Shown piece by piece: positions 10,138-19,284 of a DNA stretch of 64,000 bases. The notes under the pieces are model-generated. The model saw nothing but the letters and a program-made list of their open reading frames with translations, had not been told where the DNA came from and did not search any database. A program made the translations under genes and the position numbers. Position 1 is the stretch's first letter; the number at the start of each line of letters is the position of its first letter. The DNA comes from Pontibacter kalidii (GTDB lineage: Bacteria; Bacteroidota; Bacteroidia; Cytophagales; Hymenobacteraceae), in the NCBI RefSeq assembly GCF_026278245.1, contig NZ_CP111079.1, positions 3,796,501 through 3,860,500 on the forward strand. The letters run 5' to 3'.

Positions 10138-10149
10138 TGTTTATAAACA
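10138..10149. promoter_or_regulatory. palindrome upstream of feoAB, candidate operator
   Basis: TGTTTATAAACA is a perfect 12-base palindrome 25 bases before the feoA start codon. Its position suits a repressor site for a metal-responsive regulator, but it matches no consensus that I can assert, so this is inference. Confidence 0.3.
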
Positions 10150-10385
10150 ACTGCAAGTTACAAGGTGTTCAACTTTAAAGCAAAAGAATTAATCGTTTGG
10201 AAATCCGGGTGCGCAGGCGTGTGGGGATGAGGAGGTTAGAGAATGTGCTGATTGAATAATGGGTAATGCGGTGGTAAGTTGAAGCGCCGGTGAATGACTA
10301 AGGAATGAGAGCTTGCTTTTATTTTCCAGCCATGGCGCAAGACTTTTGTGCAGCGGCGCCTGGTGTCTATACAGGATGGGGCGCC

Positions 10386-10470
10386 TTCAGACTTAAGTGC
10401 GCTATACTTATACTTATACTTATACTTATACTTATACTTATACTTATACTTATACTTCCCCAAGTCTGAA
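10386..10470. repeat. TATACT hexamer array bounded by an inverted repeat
   Basis: Positions 10403-10457 hold about nine tandem copies of TATACT. The array is bounded by TTCAGACTT at 10386-10394 and its reverse complement AAGTCTGAA at 10462-10470. Short open frames across it translate to Tyr-Lys or Tyr-Leu runs and are not credible genes. The unit is the core of the word scattered through the whole window. Confidence 0.9.
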
Positions 10471-10734
10471 CCTACCTGTATGTACAGGCACAAGCAGCGC
10501 AGCGCTTACCATATGCGCCATAACAGGTGGTGTGCCCCGCCACATTGCGTTCAAGTATAAATCGAAGCGGCCAGAGGACTCCATTTATACTTTAGCGTTA
10601 TGCCTGCCATACTTTCAGGAGCATGCAGACTTATATACAGCTTGCCAACAAGATCCTTCCTAGATGACACGGAGTTTAGTAGCCTATCCTCACATTTACA
10701 CATACCCTCATCAGCACATTTTCAAATCCAACCC
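10471..10734. other. intergenic, no gene recognised
   Basis: With 10150-10385 this forms the gap between feoA and murF-alr. It contains further single copies of AAGTATA/TATACTT (about 10552, 10588) but no coding pattern or RNA that I recognise. Confidence 0.4.
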
Positions 10735-13191
10735 TTACTCCGAATAGAAGACACGCTTTACCCGGGTGCCTACGTTGGTGAGAAGCTCATAGGGAATGGT
10801 ACCCGCGCGTTGCGCTAGTTCCACCAGCGTCAGCTCCGGCCCGAAAACGATGGCCGTGTCCCCGGCTTTTACATCCACGCCCGTTACGTCTACCATGCTC
10901 ATATCCATGCACACGTTGCCGATGATGGGGCAGCGATGGCCGTTGAGGAGCACCTCTCCCACCCCATTGCTGAAGCGGCGATCATAGCCGTCGGCATAGC
11001 CTATGGCGATCGTGGCAGTGGTTTTAGCTGCGTCGGCAACGCCTTTGCGGCTGTAGCCCACCGTATCGCCCTGTTTAATGCTTTTCACCTGCGAGACGGT
11101 GGTCTTGAGCGTACTTACGGGCCGCAGCGCCTCCTGCTCCGAGCCTGTGGCCTCCACGCCGTAAAGGCCAATGCCCAGGCGCACCATGTCCAGGTGGTGC
11201 TCTGGAAAGCGCACGATACCCGCCGAGTTAAGGATATGCTTGATGAGTGTATACTTCAGACGCTCCTCCAGCTTGGCTGCCATACTTCTGAAACGGGAGA
11301 TCTGCAGCTGCGAGAAATCGTTGTGAATGGCTTCGTCGGCGCCGGCCAAGTGGCTGAAAGTACTGACCACCTGCACCTGCGGGTGCTGCTCCAGCAAGAC
11401 AAACAGGGCCTCAAAATCTTCTTCCTCAAAGCCCAGGCGGTGCATGCCTGTGTCCAGCTTCAGGTGGATTTTATACTCCGCATCCGACTCCAGCGATACC
11501 ACAAAGGCCTGCAGCTGCTCCAGGGTATAAATCTCCGGCTCGAGGCTGTACTGCCGCAGCTTGGCAAAGCTGTCCGGCGAGGGGTTCATGACCATGATCG
11601 GCAGCGTGATGCCGTTCTCGCGCAGGGCCACGCCCTCGTCTACATAAGCCACGGCCAGGTAATCCACCCGGTGGAACTGCAGCAGGTTAGCTACCTCGAA
11701 GCTGCCGCTGCCGTAGGCGAAAGCCTTTACCATTACCATCAGCCTGGTGTCCGGGGCCAGTTTGGCGCGGTAGTAGTTCAGGTTGTGCACCAGTGCATCC
11801 AGGTTCACCTCCAGCACCGTGCCGTGCACTTTCTGCTGAAAGGCCTGCACAATCTTCTCGAACCCGAACACGCGCGCCCCTTTCACCAGGATTACCTCGT
11901 TGCGGAAATTAGCAGGATCAAAAGCCTTTAAAAAATCAGCGGTGGAAGTATAGAACGCAGCCGTTGGGAACAGGTGGCTATACTTGCTGATGGTGGGACC
12001 GATGGCAATCAGCCGCTGCACCTGGTGCGCCTGCACCAGCTCCGCCACCTTTCGGTAGAGTTCTGTCTCCGGCAAGCCCGACTCCAGCACATCGGAAAGT
12101 ATGAGCGTGTGCTGCCCCCGCTGCGGCTGGCTGGCCTGCAGGTTCAGGGCGATGGCCAGGCCTGCCAGGTCGTTATTGTAGGTATCGTCAATGAGGTAGC
12201 AGCCGTTGATGGCCTCCTTCATCTCCAGGCGCATGGCCACCGGGTGCAGGCGGTCCAGGCGGTCCTGAAGCTCGGAGAGCGGCAGGCGGCGGTGCAGCAG
12301 TATGGCCAGGCAGTGGAGCGCGTTCTCTACGGAGGCCTCGTCCGTAAACGGAATAGCCAGGCGCTGCTTCTCGCCCCCGAAAGTATACACCACAATGGTT
12401 CTGTGGCCGGCGGTGGTGGTAGCGTTTATGTAGAGGTTAGCCTCCGGATACTGGCGACTCCAGGTAAAGGAATTTATATGTTGGGCCTGCACCGCCTGGT
12501 GCAGCAGTTCGTAGTCGGAGCAGTAAAACAGCAGTTCCACCTCCCTGAACAACTTCAGTTTCTCCTGCACTTTCTGCTCACGGGAGGCAAAACCTTCGTC
12601 GTGGGCCGTGCCGATGTTGGTGAAAATGCCGATGGTTGGCCAGATAATGGGCTGTAGTTTTTCCATCTCGCCGGGTTGCGAGATACCTGCCTCAAAAATG
12701 CCCAGGGTATGGTTAGACTGCAGTTGCCACACGCTCAGCGGCACCCCCAGTTGCGAGTTGTAGCTGCGCGGGCTCTTCACCACCAGCTCATCCTGACTCA
12801 GCAGTTGCGAAAGCCATTCTTTCACAATCGTTTTTCCGTTGCTGCCCGTTATCCCGATCACCGGAACCCGGAACTGCGCCCGGTGCCACGCCGCCAGCTT
12901 TTGCAGCGCCTTCAGGCTGCTATCTACCAGCAGTATGTTCGCCTCCGGGTACAGCTGCTTCAGTTGCTCCGGCTCGCCCTGCTCCAGCACGAGCTGCCTT
13001 ACGCCCTGGGCATACAGTTGTGGCAGGTATTTGTGGCCATCGTTATACTTGCCACGGATGGCAAAAAACACCGAACCCGCCGGTTGCGATAGCTTGCGGC
13101 TGTCGGTGAGCAGGTGCACAATGGGCAGTGGCTGCACAAACTGTACATCCTTGCCCCCGGTTATACTTTGTAGCTGCTGAAACGTGAGCAT
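10735..13191 (-). CDS. murF-alr: bifunctional UDP-MurNAc-tripeptide:D-Ala-D-Ala ligase / alanine racemase (MurF-Alr fusion)
   Basis: An 818-residue fusion joining two steps of peptidoglycan precursor synthesis: alanine racemase makes D-Ala, and MurF adds D-Ala-D-Ala to the UDP-MurNAc-tripeptide. The MurF half (about 1-450) has the ATP loop GITGSNGKT at 113-121, NNDLAGLAIAL and the closing ILVKGAR. The racemase half starts near VNLDALVHNLNYYRAKL, with the PLP lysine in VMVKAFAYGSGS and the catalytic-tyrosine region in IAIGYADGYDRRFSNGVGE and CMDMSMVDVTG. The family lysine context is normally VKADAYGHG, so this version is slightly divergent. Such fusions are established in Bacteroidetes. It stands alone, with a -7 box 18 bases upstream. 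Confidence 0.95.
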   Translation of the reverse strand: MLTFQQLQSITGGKDVQFVQPLPIVHLLTDSRKLSQPAGSVFFAIRGKYNDGHKYLPQLYAQGVRQLVLEQGEPEQLKQLYPEANILLVDSSLKALQKLAAWHRAQFRVPVIGITGSNGKTIVKEWLSQLLSQDELVVKSPRSYNSQLGVPLSVWQLQSNHTLGIFEAGISQPGEMEKLQPIIWPTIGIFTNIGTAHDEGFASREQKVQEKLKLFREVELLFYCSDYELLHQAVQAQHINSFTWSRQYPEANLYINATTTAGHRTIVVYTFGGEKQRLAIPFTDEASVENALHCLAILLHRRLPLSELQDRLDRLHPVAMRLEMKEAINGCYLIDDTYNNDLAGLAIALNLQASQPQRGQHTLILSDVLESGLPETELYRKVAELVQAHQVQRLIAIGPTISKYSHLFPTAAFYTSTADFLKAFDPANFRNEVILVKGARVFGFEKIVQAFQQKVHGTVLEVNLDALVHNLNYYRAKLAPDTRLMVMVKAFAYGSGSFEVANLLQFHRVDYLAVAYVDEGVALRENGITLPIMVMNPSPDSFAKLRQYSLEPEIYTLEQLQAFVVSLESDAEYKIHLKLDTGMHRLGFEEEDFEALFVLLEQHPQVQVVSTFSHLAGADEAIHNDFSQLQISRFRSMAAKLEERLKYTLIKHILNSAGIVRFPEHHLDMVRLGIGLYGVEATGSEQEALRPVSTLKTTVSQVKSIKQGDTVGYSRKGVADAAKTTATIAIGYADGYDRRFSNGVGEVLLNGHRCPIIGNVCMDMSMVDVTGVDVKAGDTAIVFGPELTLVELAQRAGTIPYELLTNVGTRVKRVFYSE

Positions 13192-13204
13192 GCGTTATAC
13201 TTGA

Positions 13205-13402
13205 TTGGCAAAGTTAGAAACTTAAAAAGTTAGAAAGTTAGAAAGTTGGGGGAGTTTTAGAGTTAGAGAGTTTGGGAGTTTTGAATGAGTGAATGAGTGA
13301 TTTCGAAACTAAAACCCTGCTCACCCTAAAATCCTGTAAATCCTGATTCAGACAATTAACAATTTAACCATCCAACAATCAGCAATCAACAACCAACAAT
13401 TC
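13205..13402 (-). repeat. composite intergenic repeat, copy 1
   Basis: Read on the minus strand it has three parts in order: degenerate 7-base units of the GTTGATT type (13372-13402), a block containing GTCTGAATCAGGAT with CAGGAT repeats (about 13328-13355), and CTAACTTT/CTAACTCC units (13205-13290). The same order recurs at 19136-19281 on the plus strand and partly at 22366-22457. Confidence 0.75.
13209..13216 (-). promoter_or_regulatory. -7 promoter box of murF-alr
   Basis: TAACTTTG on the minus strand matches the Bacteroidetes TAnnTTTG box, 18 bases before the murF-alr ATG. It is formed by the edge of the CTAACTTT-rich composite repeat that fills 13205-13402. Confidence 0.6.
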
Positions 13403-13404
13403 TC

Positions 13405-13412
13405 TACCTTTG
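13405..13412 (+). promoter_or_regulatory. -7 promoter box of the EamA gene
   Basis: TACCTTTG matches TAnnTTTG. It overlaps the in-frame TTG at 13410, which argues that this TTG is not the start codon and that translation begins at the ATG at 13440. Confidence 0.55.
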
Positions 13413-13439
13413 CTCGCTTTACCCTTTTTCCGGCTTTCC

Positions 13440-14387
13440 ATGGAAACACTAAACAAAAAACCATATTATGCGGCGGGCCTAGCAGCGTTTATTATCTGGG
13501 GCTTTATCCCCTTTCCGCTTAAAGCGCTTGCTGAGTATCCCAGCGGGCAGATTTTATACTTCCGGGTAGCGCTGTCGGTGGGGTTGCTGCTGCTTGTCTC
13601 GCTGCTTTTCCGCCGTAAGCAACTGCTGGCAACGCTAACTCAAGTGAAGAGCTCCAACGCGCGCGAGAAGCGCCTGTTCATTCTTTATACTTTCCTGGGC
13701 GGGGTGCTGCTCACCACCAACTGGCTGTCCTTTATTTACGTGGTCAACCACATCGACATCCAAACTGGCTCCTTCTCCTATCTGCTGTGCCCTATACTTA
13801 CGGCGGTGCTCGGCTTTTTATTGCTCAAGGAGGAGCTGCGCACCAACCAGTGGCTGGCTATCGGTCTGAGCGCGCTGAGTTGTGCCTTGATAGGCAGCGG
13901 CGAGATTACGAGCCTGCTGTTCAGTCTGCTCATAGCCTTGAGCTATGCCTTTTACCTGATCACGCAGCGTATCCTGAAGGCGTATGATAAGATCGTGCTC
14001 CTGAAGCTGCAGTTGGTGCTGGCCTTTGCTATCATCGGACCCTTTTATACTTTCTTTACCGGTGGCAATGCCCGGCTGGATACGCATTTTTTCGTGCAGG
14101 TGGGCTTGCTGAGTGCTGGCTTCACGGTGCTGCCGCTGTTCCTGAACCTCTATGCCCTCAAAGAGCTGACCTCCGGCACCATTGGCATCCTGATGTACAT
14201 CAACCCGATCCTCAACTTCACGATGGCCTTTTTATACTTTGGCGAGCAAACCACGGGCACCAAAGTAGCGGCTTACGTGCTGATCTTTATCTCGGTGATC
14301 CTCTACAACATCAACCTGAAAGGCCGCAGGAAACGGGGCGATGGATTGGTGATACCGCCTGTGGGGACTACAGCGGTGGTGAAGTAA
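13440..14387 (+). CDS. EamA/RarD-type DMT-superfamily transporter
   Basis: An inner-membrane protein of 315 residues with about ten hydrophobic helices in two EamA repeats. The first repeat begins AAFIIWGFIPFPLKAL, the family signature. The family exports small metabolites such as amino acids; the RarD-like opening suggests that subgroup, but the substrate is unknown. I chose the ATG at 13440 over the upstream TTG because the -7 box sits on the latter. Five TATACTT words lie inside the gene (about 13554, 13684, 13792, 14044, 14231), read in several frames. It is divergent from murF-alr. Confidence 0.85.
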   Translation: METLNKKPYYAAGLAAFIIWGFIPFPLKALAEYPSGQILYFRVALSVGLLLLVSLLFRRKQLLATLTQVKSSNAREKRLFILYTFLGGVLLTTNWLSFIYVVNHIDIQTGSFSYLLCPILTAVLGFLLLKEELRTNQWLAIGLSALSCALIGSGEITSLLFSLLIALSYAFYLITQRILKAYDKIVLLKLQLVLAFAIIGPFYTFFTGGNARLDTHFFVQVGLLSAGFTVLPLFLNLYALKELTSGTIGILMYINPILNFTMAFLYFGEQTTGTKVAAYVLIFISVILYNINLKGRRKRGDGLVIPPVGTTAVVK

Positions 14388-14400
14388 TTCTGCCTCTGTT

Positions 14401-14990
14401 TTACTGGCGTAAGCGTCCGTGTGTCTTTGCTGCTGCTTCCCGCAACTGGAACCGAGCTATCCTTTCTAGCTTCCGTTCATCCACGGCTTTACAACCTTGA
14501 TTGTTGCATTTCTGACTTTGGAGCTCTCCAGCCCGAGAGGGCTCGTCTTCGGGCATCGCGCTGGGAGCTTTTCCTGCCCTCGTGCCTCGCGATGCCTGCG
14601 GCACCGGAAAAACTCGCATAGGCGCTCAACCCAAAGACTGGGATCAGATTCGATAGTCACTGCTATTTGTCATCTCGACCTTTGGGAGGGATCTCTTTAG
14701 AATTCCCGATAGATCTCTCATTTCATTCGAGATGACAATTATGTATAGCGGCAAGTATAACTCCCTCCCCTGTTTTTAGGGGAGGGAGGGGGTGGGGTGA
14801 ATTCCTCTCCTGGGAGGGGTTAGGGGTGGGTTTATACTTTGTAGGGACAGGTCGCGACCTGTCCGCGCAATACCAACAGAAACGGAGTTCATACTTTAAC
14901 CACAGTAATGACAGACTCCCCTCCTTGGACAAGGAGGGGCAGGGGTGGTGGGAACGGTAACCGGAAGCTCCCTCTCCTGTTCTTATGAGA
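14401..14990 (+). repeat. intergenic mosaic repeat, copy 1
   Basis: Fills the gap between two convergent genes. Module A (about 14433-14655) holds GCCCGAGAGGGCTCG at 14531-14545 and the closing ACTGGGATCAGATTCGATAG. Module E (about 14669-14739) begins CATCTCGACCTTTGGGAGGG. Module B follows (CCTCCCC...GGGGAGG, about 14762-14787), then module C, the perfect 20-base palindrome GGACAGGTCGCGACCTGTCC at 14845-14864, and module D (CCTCCTTGG...AAGGAGG, about 14920-14937). Parts recur at 25.5, 44.3, 56.1 and 59.3 kb. Short frames in it are not credible genes. Confidence 0.85.
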
Positions 14991-15023
14991 AGCTTGGGGT
15001 GAGGTAAAACACCCCTCAAAAAC

Positions 15024-15063
15024 AAAAATCGCCTCACCAACAGTAGCTGGTGAGGCGATTTTT
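15024..15063 (-). terminator. intrinsic terminator
   Basis: A 16-bp stem, AAAAATCGCCTCACCA against TGGTGAGGCGATTTTT, with an 8-base loop, 15 bases past the stop of the lipoprotein gene at 15078. A and T tracts on both sides would let it work in either direction. Confidence 0.85.
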
Positions 15064-15077
15064 ACACCTTTTGTCCT

Positions 15078-15383
15078 TTAGTTCGTGGTGGTGCCTCGCT
15101 GTTTCTGCTCATCCAAGCGCTGCAACTCACGGGCGGCTGAGTCTACGTTCGGCTCAGGGTTACCAAACTGGTCGGCCTGCTCCCCGGTTACGGCTGTATC
15201 GCCGATGGGCGCTGGGCGCGGCTCAGTTAAGTTTGCGGCTCCTTCATCCCCCCCTACCACCGCCTCTGCGGTTCCTGTGGTATCTTCTTCCTCTATTCTT
15301 TCAGCCCTATTGTCGCAGCCAAAGCCTACTACAGCAAAAAACGCCAGCGCCAACGCTGGTTTCAATATATCTGATGTCTTCAT
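15078..15383 (-). CDS. small hypothetical lipoprotein
   Basis: A 101-residue predicted lipoprotein. The start is taken as the ATG at 15383 (MKTSDILKPALALAFFAVVGFGC), since this gives a clean signal with Cys23; a longer frame reaches 15452 without a signal. The mature part is acidic and disordered (RIEEEDTTGTAEAVVGGDEG), rich in Thr, Glu and Gln, with no domain that I recognise. It lies downstream of the DUF5686 gene on the same strand, 86 bases past its stop, and has its own terminator. Function unknown. Confidence 0.65.
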   Translation of the reverse strand: MKTSDILKPALALAFFAVVGFGCDNRAERIEEEDTTGTAEAVVGGDEGAANLTEPRPAPIGDTAVTGEQADQFGNPEPNVDSAARELQRLDEQKQRGTTTN

Positions 15384-15469
15384 GATTCGTCGTTGATTAG
15401 TTATTTGGCTATTTTTAACGGCCTCCGCGCTATTTAGGTTATCCAGCATCATGTGCCTAACCTGCTGCC

Positions 15470-18061
15470 TCAGAACCCGAAGCCTACCATCACACCCGTT
15501 CTGGCCTTATTGCCCTCCTGAAACGAGGTCACGAAATCCACCCGGAATACTTTAAAGATATGCTCGATGCCCAGCCCCAGCTCCAGGTAGTGCCGCGAGG
15601 CCTGCGTGTTCAGGTAATTCAGGCTCACCACCTCCTGCCACTTCAGCTTTCGGAACAGCGGTATTTTGTTGAACAAAAATCCGTTGAAATGATGCTCGTA
15701 ATGCGCCTCCAGGTAGCGGTTGTTGGTGCTGTAGCGGTAGTAGTCCAGCAGTTGGAAGCCTTCATAGGTGCCTGCGATGAGGGTGCGGTTGCCGTTGAAG
15801 TGCTTGTAGTCCAGCAGGCGCATGTCCTCTTTTCCCCAGAACACGGCCCCCAGCACGCTGTACTTGCTGCGGCCCAGCAAGCCAAAACTTACCTCATCGG
15901 CAATGCTTAATCCTGCCGTGTTATACTTCACATCACCTCCCAAAGCTTTTAGGCCGCCGCGGTAACTCAGGGTAAAGGTTGGGTACTTCGACCCCAGGTT
16001 GATCTTATTGTCGGGGCGGGAGATGTAGCGCATGCCTGGCTTTATACTTAACGCGGCAGTAACCGTCAGGGCCTGGTGCGGCGAGAAAGACGCATCTGGC
16101 AGCTCCGCATTATCCGGCACGTTGGAGGTAAAGCGGCCCGGCTCGTCAGTGCCACGGTCCCGGAAGGTAAAATCAGCTGTGTTCTCCAGCGGCATGCGGT
16201 GCGCGTAATTCAGGGTGGTGCTCAGGCTCAGCCCGTTCCAAAGTTCGCTGCGGTAGCTGATCTGCCCGAAATCGCGCTGGTAGAGCTTTAGGTAGTTGCG
16301 CTCGGCCAGCAAGGTATAGAGCGTGTTCACGAAAGGTGAGATAGGGTCCAGGTTGTTGATTTGGGCCACATAGCGCCCGCCTTCCAGGCTGATGGTGCTG
16401 TTTTTGATCGGGTCGTACTGGTAGCTCAGGCGCAGTTTGGCGTTCAGCTTCTCGTTGCTGAAACCATAGCGCACCGCCGGCTCTACCTGGTAATTGCGAC
16501 GGTCCTCAAAATTCCTGCGGTAGTTTACACGCACATCAGCCGCCACGCCCTCCACCGTATTATACTGCAGAATGCTTGGCCCACCCGTTAGGCTCAGCAG
16601 CGGGTCGAAGCGGTAAAACTTGCGCTCGTAGCTGTTGGAGTACGTATAGCCGCCCAGCAAAAAGCTGCCAAAGGATGGCTTGTTGCGCACCGCATCCAGC
16701 GAGTCCTGGTAAGGCCGGGAGTTACGGATCACCTCCATACTGTCCTTTTTATGGTAATCCACTACCTCCTCCTGCGTAAGCGGCACCGGCCGTACGGAAG
16801 CCCAGTAGGCCGAGTCGCGCTTGTTGGCGTCTTTCTCCACCAGCAGCACCTCTTTGCTAAACAACTCATCGCTTACCACCGGTTGCGCCGGCGGAGCTGC
16901 TTCTTCTGGTTCTATTACTTTATACATTGGCTTTTTGGCTGGTTTGGCTGCGGCTACCGCTGCTTCCGGCGTCGGCTCTGGCTCCACCTCCTCTACGCGT
17001 GGCGGACGGGCATAAGCGGGCTGCACTTTATAGTTGGAGTAAACGCCCATGGCATAGCCGCCGCCCTTAAAACCAAGTCCGGCGGCCTCAAAGGTAAAGC
17101 GTTGCGACACCGGCATCCATACTTCCTCAGCCACCGGCGCGTACACCTGCCGCACCCGTATCCAATCCACGAACTCAATACCGGCATCCTTGGTGAGCCT
17201 TAAATCGGTGCTGTGGATGCGCCAGCTGCCGTCCACGATGTAAATGTTGCCCGCGAACACGGGGTCGTGCTTGCGGCGGGGGATAACTTTGATCTTGTTA
17301 ATGGTGCGGCCGTTCTCCTGGAAGGTGCCCAGGTACTCGAAGCGGTAGAACATGAAGGCGTTGTTGGCCAGCGGCGACACAAAGCCGCGCTCGCTCAGCC
17401 CCTCCACCTTCAGCAGCGGGTCGTAAAAGCTGATGCTCATTTCCGAGGCTTGGTTAAAGCTGAAGCCTTTCTTTTGGCCGCTCACCTTGCTCGAAATCAT
17501 CCGCTCCGAAATTTTATTGGGCTTTTTGAAGGCCAACTCCGACACCGACTCCGACAGGTACACGATGCCCGTATCCACATCCACGATCTTCACACCAAGT
17601 ATTTTGGAGGGCACCTTATCCATGCGGGCCACGCCTTTCATGTATACGCGGGCGCTCCAGGCATTCACCTCGTCGCGGTGGTACTTGCGCAGCCGGATGG
17701 CGTTGCGCATAATGGCGTAGGCAGGGTCTTCGTCGGAGGCTTTTACCACTACCTCTTTCAGGTTGAGCACCTCAGGCTGCAGCTGCACGTTTAACTCCTG
17801 CGCTGCTTCGCCAACCGTTACGGTTTGGGTATGGGCACGGTAGCCCACATACTTAAACTCCAGGGTATAGGTGCCGGGGCTGAGCTGCAGTTGGTACAGG
17901 CCCTGGTCGTTGGTGGCGGTGCCGCTGGCGGTCTCTTTGATGTAGATGCTGGCAAACGGCAGGCCCTTGTTGTGCTCATCGGTTACGCGGCCGCGCAGTA
18001 CACCCGCCATACTTAGGGCAGGCAATAAAAGCAGCAGCAATAGCAGGAAAGTGTGGCGCAT
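15470..18061 (-). CDS. DUF5686 family protein with N-terminal carboxypeptidase-like regulatory domain
   Basis: An 863-residue predicted outer-membrane protein. Signal peptide MRHTFLLLLLLLLPALSMA, then a carboxypeptidase-regulatory-like Ig domain (LRGRVTDEHNKGLPFASIYI to LNLKEVVVKA, about 20-105). The DUF5686 region begins with YAIMRNAIRLRKYHRDEV. A Pro/Ala/Glu-rich linker lies near 345-400, and the rest looks like beta-barrel strands ending GVMVGFGF. The family is restricted to Bacteroidetes and its role is not established, though its build suggests a surface barrel. It has a -7 box just upstream and no evident partner gene. Confidence 0.85.
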   Translation of the reverse strand: MRHTFLLLLLLLLPALSMAGVLRGRVTDEHNKGLPFASIYIKETASGTATNDQGLYQLQLSPGTYTLEFKYVGYRAHTQTVTVGEAAQELNVQLQPEVLNLKEVVVKASDEDPAYAIMRNAIRLRKYHRDEVNAWSARVYMKGVARMDKVPSKILGVKIVDVDTGIVYLSESVSELAFKKPNKISERMISSKVSGQKKGFSFNQASEMSISFYDPLLKVEGLSERGFVSPLANNAFMFYRFEYLGTFQENGRTINKIKVIPRRKHDPVFAGNIYIVDGSWRIHSTDLRLTKDAGIEFVDWIRVRQVYAPVAEEVWMPVSQRFTFEAAGLGFKGGGYAMGVYSNYKVQPAYARPPRVEEVEPEPTPEAAVAAAKPAKKPMYKVIEPEEAAPPAQPVVSDELFSKEVLLVEKDANKRDSAYWASVRPVPLTQEEVVDYHKKDSMEVIRNSRPYQDSLDAVRNKPSFGSFLLGGYTYSNSYERKFYRFDPLLSLTGGPSILQYNTVEGVAADVRVNYRRNFEDRRNYQVEPAVRYGFSNEKLNAKLRLSYQYDPIKNSTISLEGGRYVAQINNLDPISPFVNTLYTLLAERNYLKLYQRDFGQISYRSELWNGLSLSTTLNYAHRMPLENTADFTFRDRGTDEPGRFTSNVPDNAELPDASFSPHQALTVTAALSIKPGMRYISRPDNKINLGSKYPTFTLSYRGGLKALGGDVKYNTAGLSIADEVSFGLLGRSKYSVLGAVFWGKEDMRLLDYKHFNGNRTLIAGTYEGFQLLDYYRYSTNNRYLEAHYEHHFNGFLFNKIPLFRKLKWQEVVSLNYLNTQASRHYLELGLGIEHIFKVFRVDFVTSFQEGNKARTGVMVGFGF

Positions 18062-18079
18062 GTGCTAAAGGGTTAGTAG

Positions 18080-18087
18080 CAAACATA
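18080..18087 (-). promoter_or_regulatory. -7 promoter box of the DUF5686 gene
   Basis: TATGTTTG on the minus strand matches TAnnTTTG and lies 19 bases before the ATG at 18061, the same spacing as the boxes of murF-alr and of the EamA gene at 18228. Confidence 0.5.
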
Positions 18088-18227
18088 TCAGCTAAAAAGA
18101 TACGTAGGAACGTCCTAATCTAACGCCAAAATCTATACTTTTTATACTTTAACCCAAGCCACAATTTATGAAAGATATGAAGGAGCAAACCCACAGCTCA
18201 AGTATGGTACATGACGAGGGTTTCTAT

Positions 18228-19106
18228 TTACTTAGAGCCAGGTTCAGCGGCCAGGGTTGCTTTTTTGCTGAGCCTGTTTTTGTACTGTACGTTCAGGATC
18301 ACCCCAAGCAGCACCAGCGCCATGCCTACGTAGGTCCAGCCGTTGAGCAGCTCCCCAAAGAAAAAGAAGCCGAACAGCAGCGCGTAAATAATGCCGATGT
18401 AAGTCAGGTTGGCCACTTTGGAGATTTCCTCGTGCTGGTAGGAGAGCGTCATGTAGTACTGCCCCAGCTGCGTGAACAGGCCCACCAGCAGGAGTATAAC
18501 CCAATCCCAACCCTCGGGCTGCACCCAATTAAAGATAGTATAAATGCCCACCACCGGCAGCGTTACCAGCGGGAAGTAGAAGATAATGACCAAGGGGTGC
18601 TCCTGCACGTTCAGCCTGCGCACAATGCTGTAGGCCACGCCCGTAAACAGGGCGCTCACCACACCCAGCCACAAGTATAAACTGTCCACGTTCGTCTCCA
18701 CGCCCTCTATCACCAGTATGCCTGCAAACGACACCAGGAAAAAGAACCACTGCCACAGCCGCACCCGCTCCTTCACGATAAAGATGCCCAGTATGGCCGT
18801 AAAAATGGGCGACAGGTACTGTAGCGTGGCCGCCGTAGCCAGCGGAATATTCTGCAGCACGTTGAAGAACAGGATCAGGGCCACCGCCCCGAAGGCCCCA
18901 CGCGCGAACAGCCATTTGCGATTGTTGCCCCACACGCTCACCCCAGCCCTGCGCAGAAACACCAGACTGATCGCCAGCGACACCAACGACCGGAATACAA
19001 TGATTTCCTCCGCCGGAATATGCGGCACCCACTTCACGCACACCTGCATCAACGCGAAAAAGAACGTCGACAGCAGCATGTATATCACTCCTTTTGATAA
19101 CTTCAT
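18228..19106 (-). CDS. DMT-family (EamA) transporter
   Basis: An inner-membrane protein of 292 residues with ten predicted helices in two EamA repeats. The N-terminus MLLSTFFFALMQVCVKWVPHIPAEEIIVFRS is the classic first-helix pattern, and TYVGMALVLLGVILN closes the second repeat. It likely exports an unidentified metabolite. It is only distantly like the other EamA protein at 13440, so this is not a recent duplication. The C-terminal tail (NRLSKKATLAAEPGSK) is basic and cytoplasmic, as usual. Confidence 0.85.
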   Translation of the reverse strand: MKLSKGVIYMLLSTFFFALMQVCVKWVPHIPAEEIIVFRSLVSLAISLVFLRRAGVSVWGNNRKWLFARGAFGAVALILFFNVLQNIPLATAATLQYLSPIFTAILGIFIVKERVRLWQWFFFLVSFAGILVIEGVETNVDSLYLWLGVVSALFTGVAYSIVRRLNVQEHPLVIIFYFPLVTLPVVGIYTIFNWVQPEGWDWVILLLVGLFTQLGQYYMTLSYQHEEISKVANLTYIGIIYALLFGFFFFGELLNGWTYVGMALVLLGVILNVQYKNRLSKKATLAAEPGSK

Positions 19107-19123
19107 AATGTACTTTCCTGCCG

Positions 19124-19131
19124 CAAAGGTA
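19124..19131 (-). promoter_or_regulatory. -7 promoter box of the EamA gene at 18228
   Basis: TACCTTTG on the minus strand matches TAnnTTTG, 18 bases before the ATG at 19106. Confidence 0.55.
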
Positions 19132-19135
19132 AGTA

Positions 19136-19281
19136 TAATTGCTAGTTGTTAATTGTTGCTTGTCTGAATCAGGACTTGCAGGATTAAAGGATGCGCAGGA
19201 TTAAAATTCATTAATCCTAAACTTTCTAACTTCCAAACTTTTTAACTCCCAGACTCCCAAACCCTCTAACTCCTAAACTTG
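19136..19281 (+). repeat. composite intergenic repeat, copy 2
   Basis: Same order of parts as copy 1 but on the plus strand: 7-base units (TTGTTAATTGTTG), then GTCTGAATCAGGACTTGCAG with repeated CAGGATTAAA, then CTAACTTCC/CTAACTCC units. It runs up to the promoter of recX. Confidence 0.75.
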
Positions 19282-19284
19282 TTT

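Noticed and set aside
10236..10663. Open frames on both strands with Lys-Tyr or Leu-Tyr repeats
   Set aside because: They are only the translation of the TATACT hexamer array; no start context and no ordered protein outside the repeat.
14401..14760. Short frames in the first mosaic repeat on both strands
   Set aside because: The same DNA recurs in five gaps with indels that break these frames.
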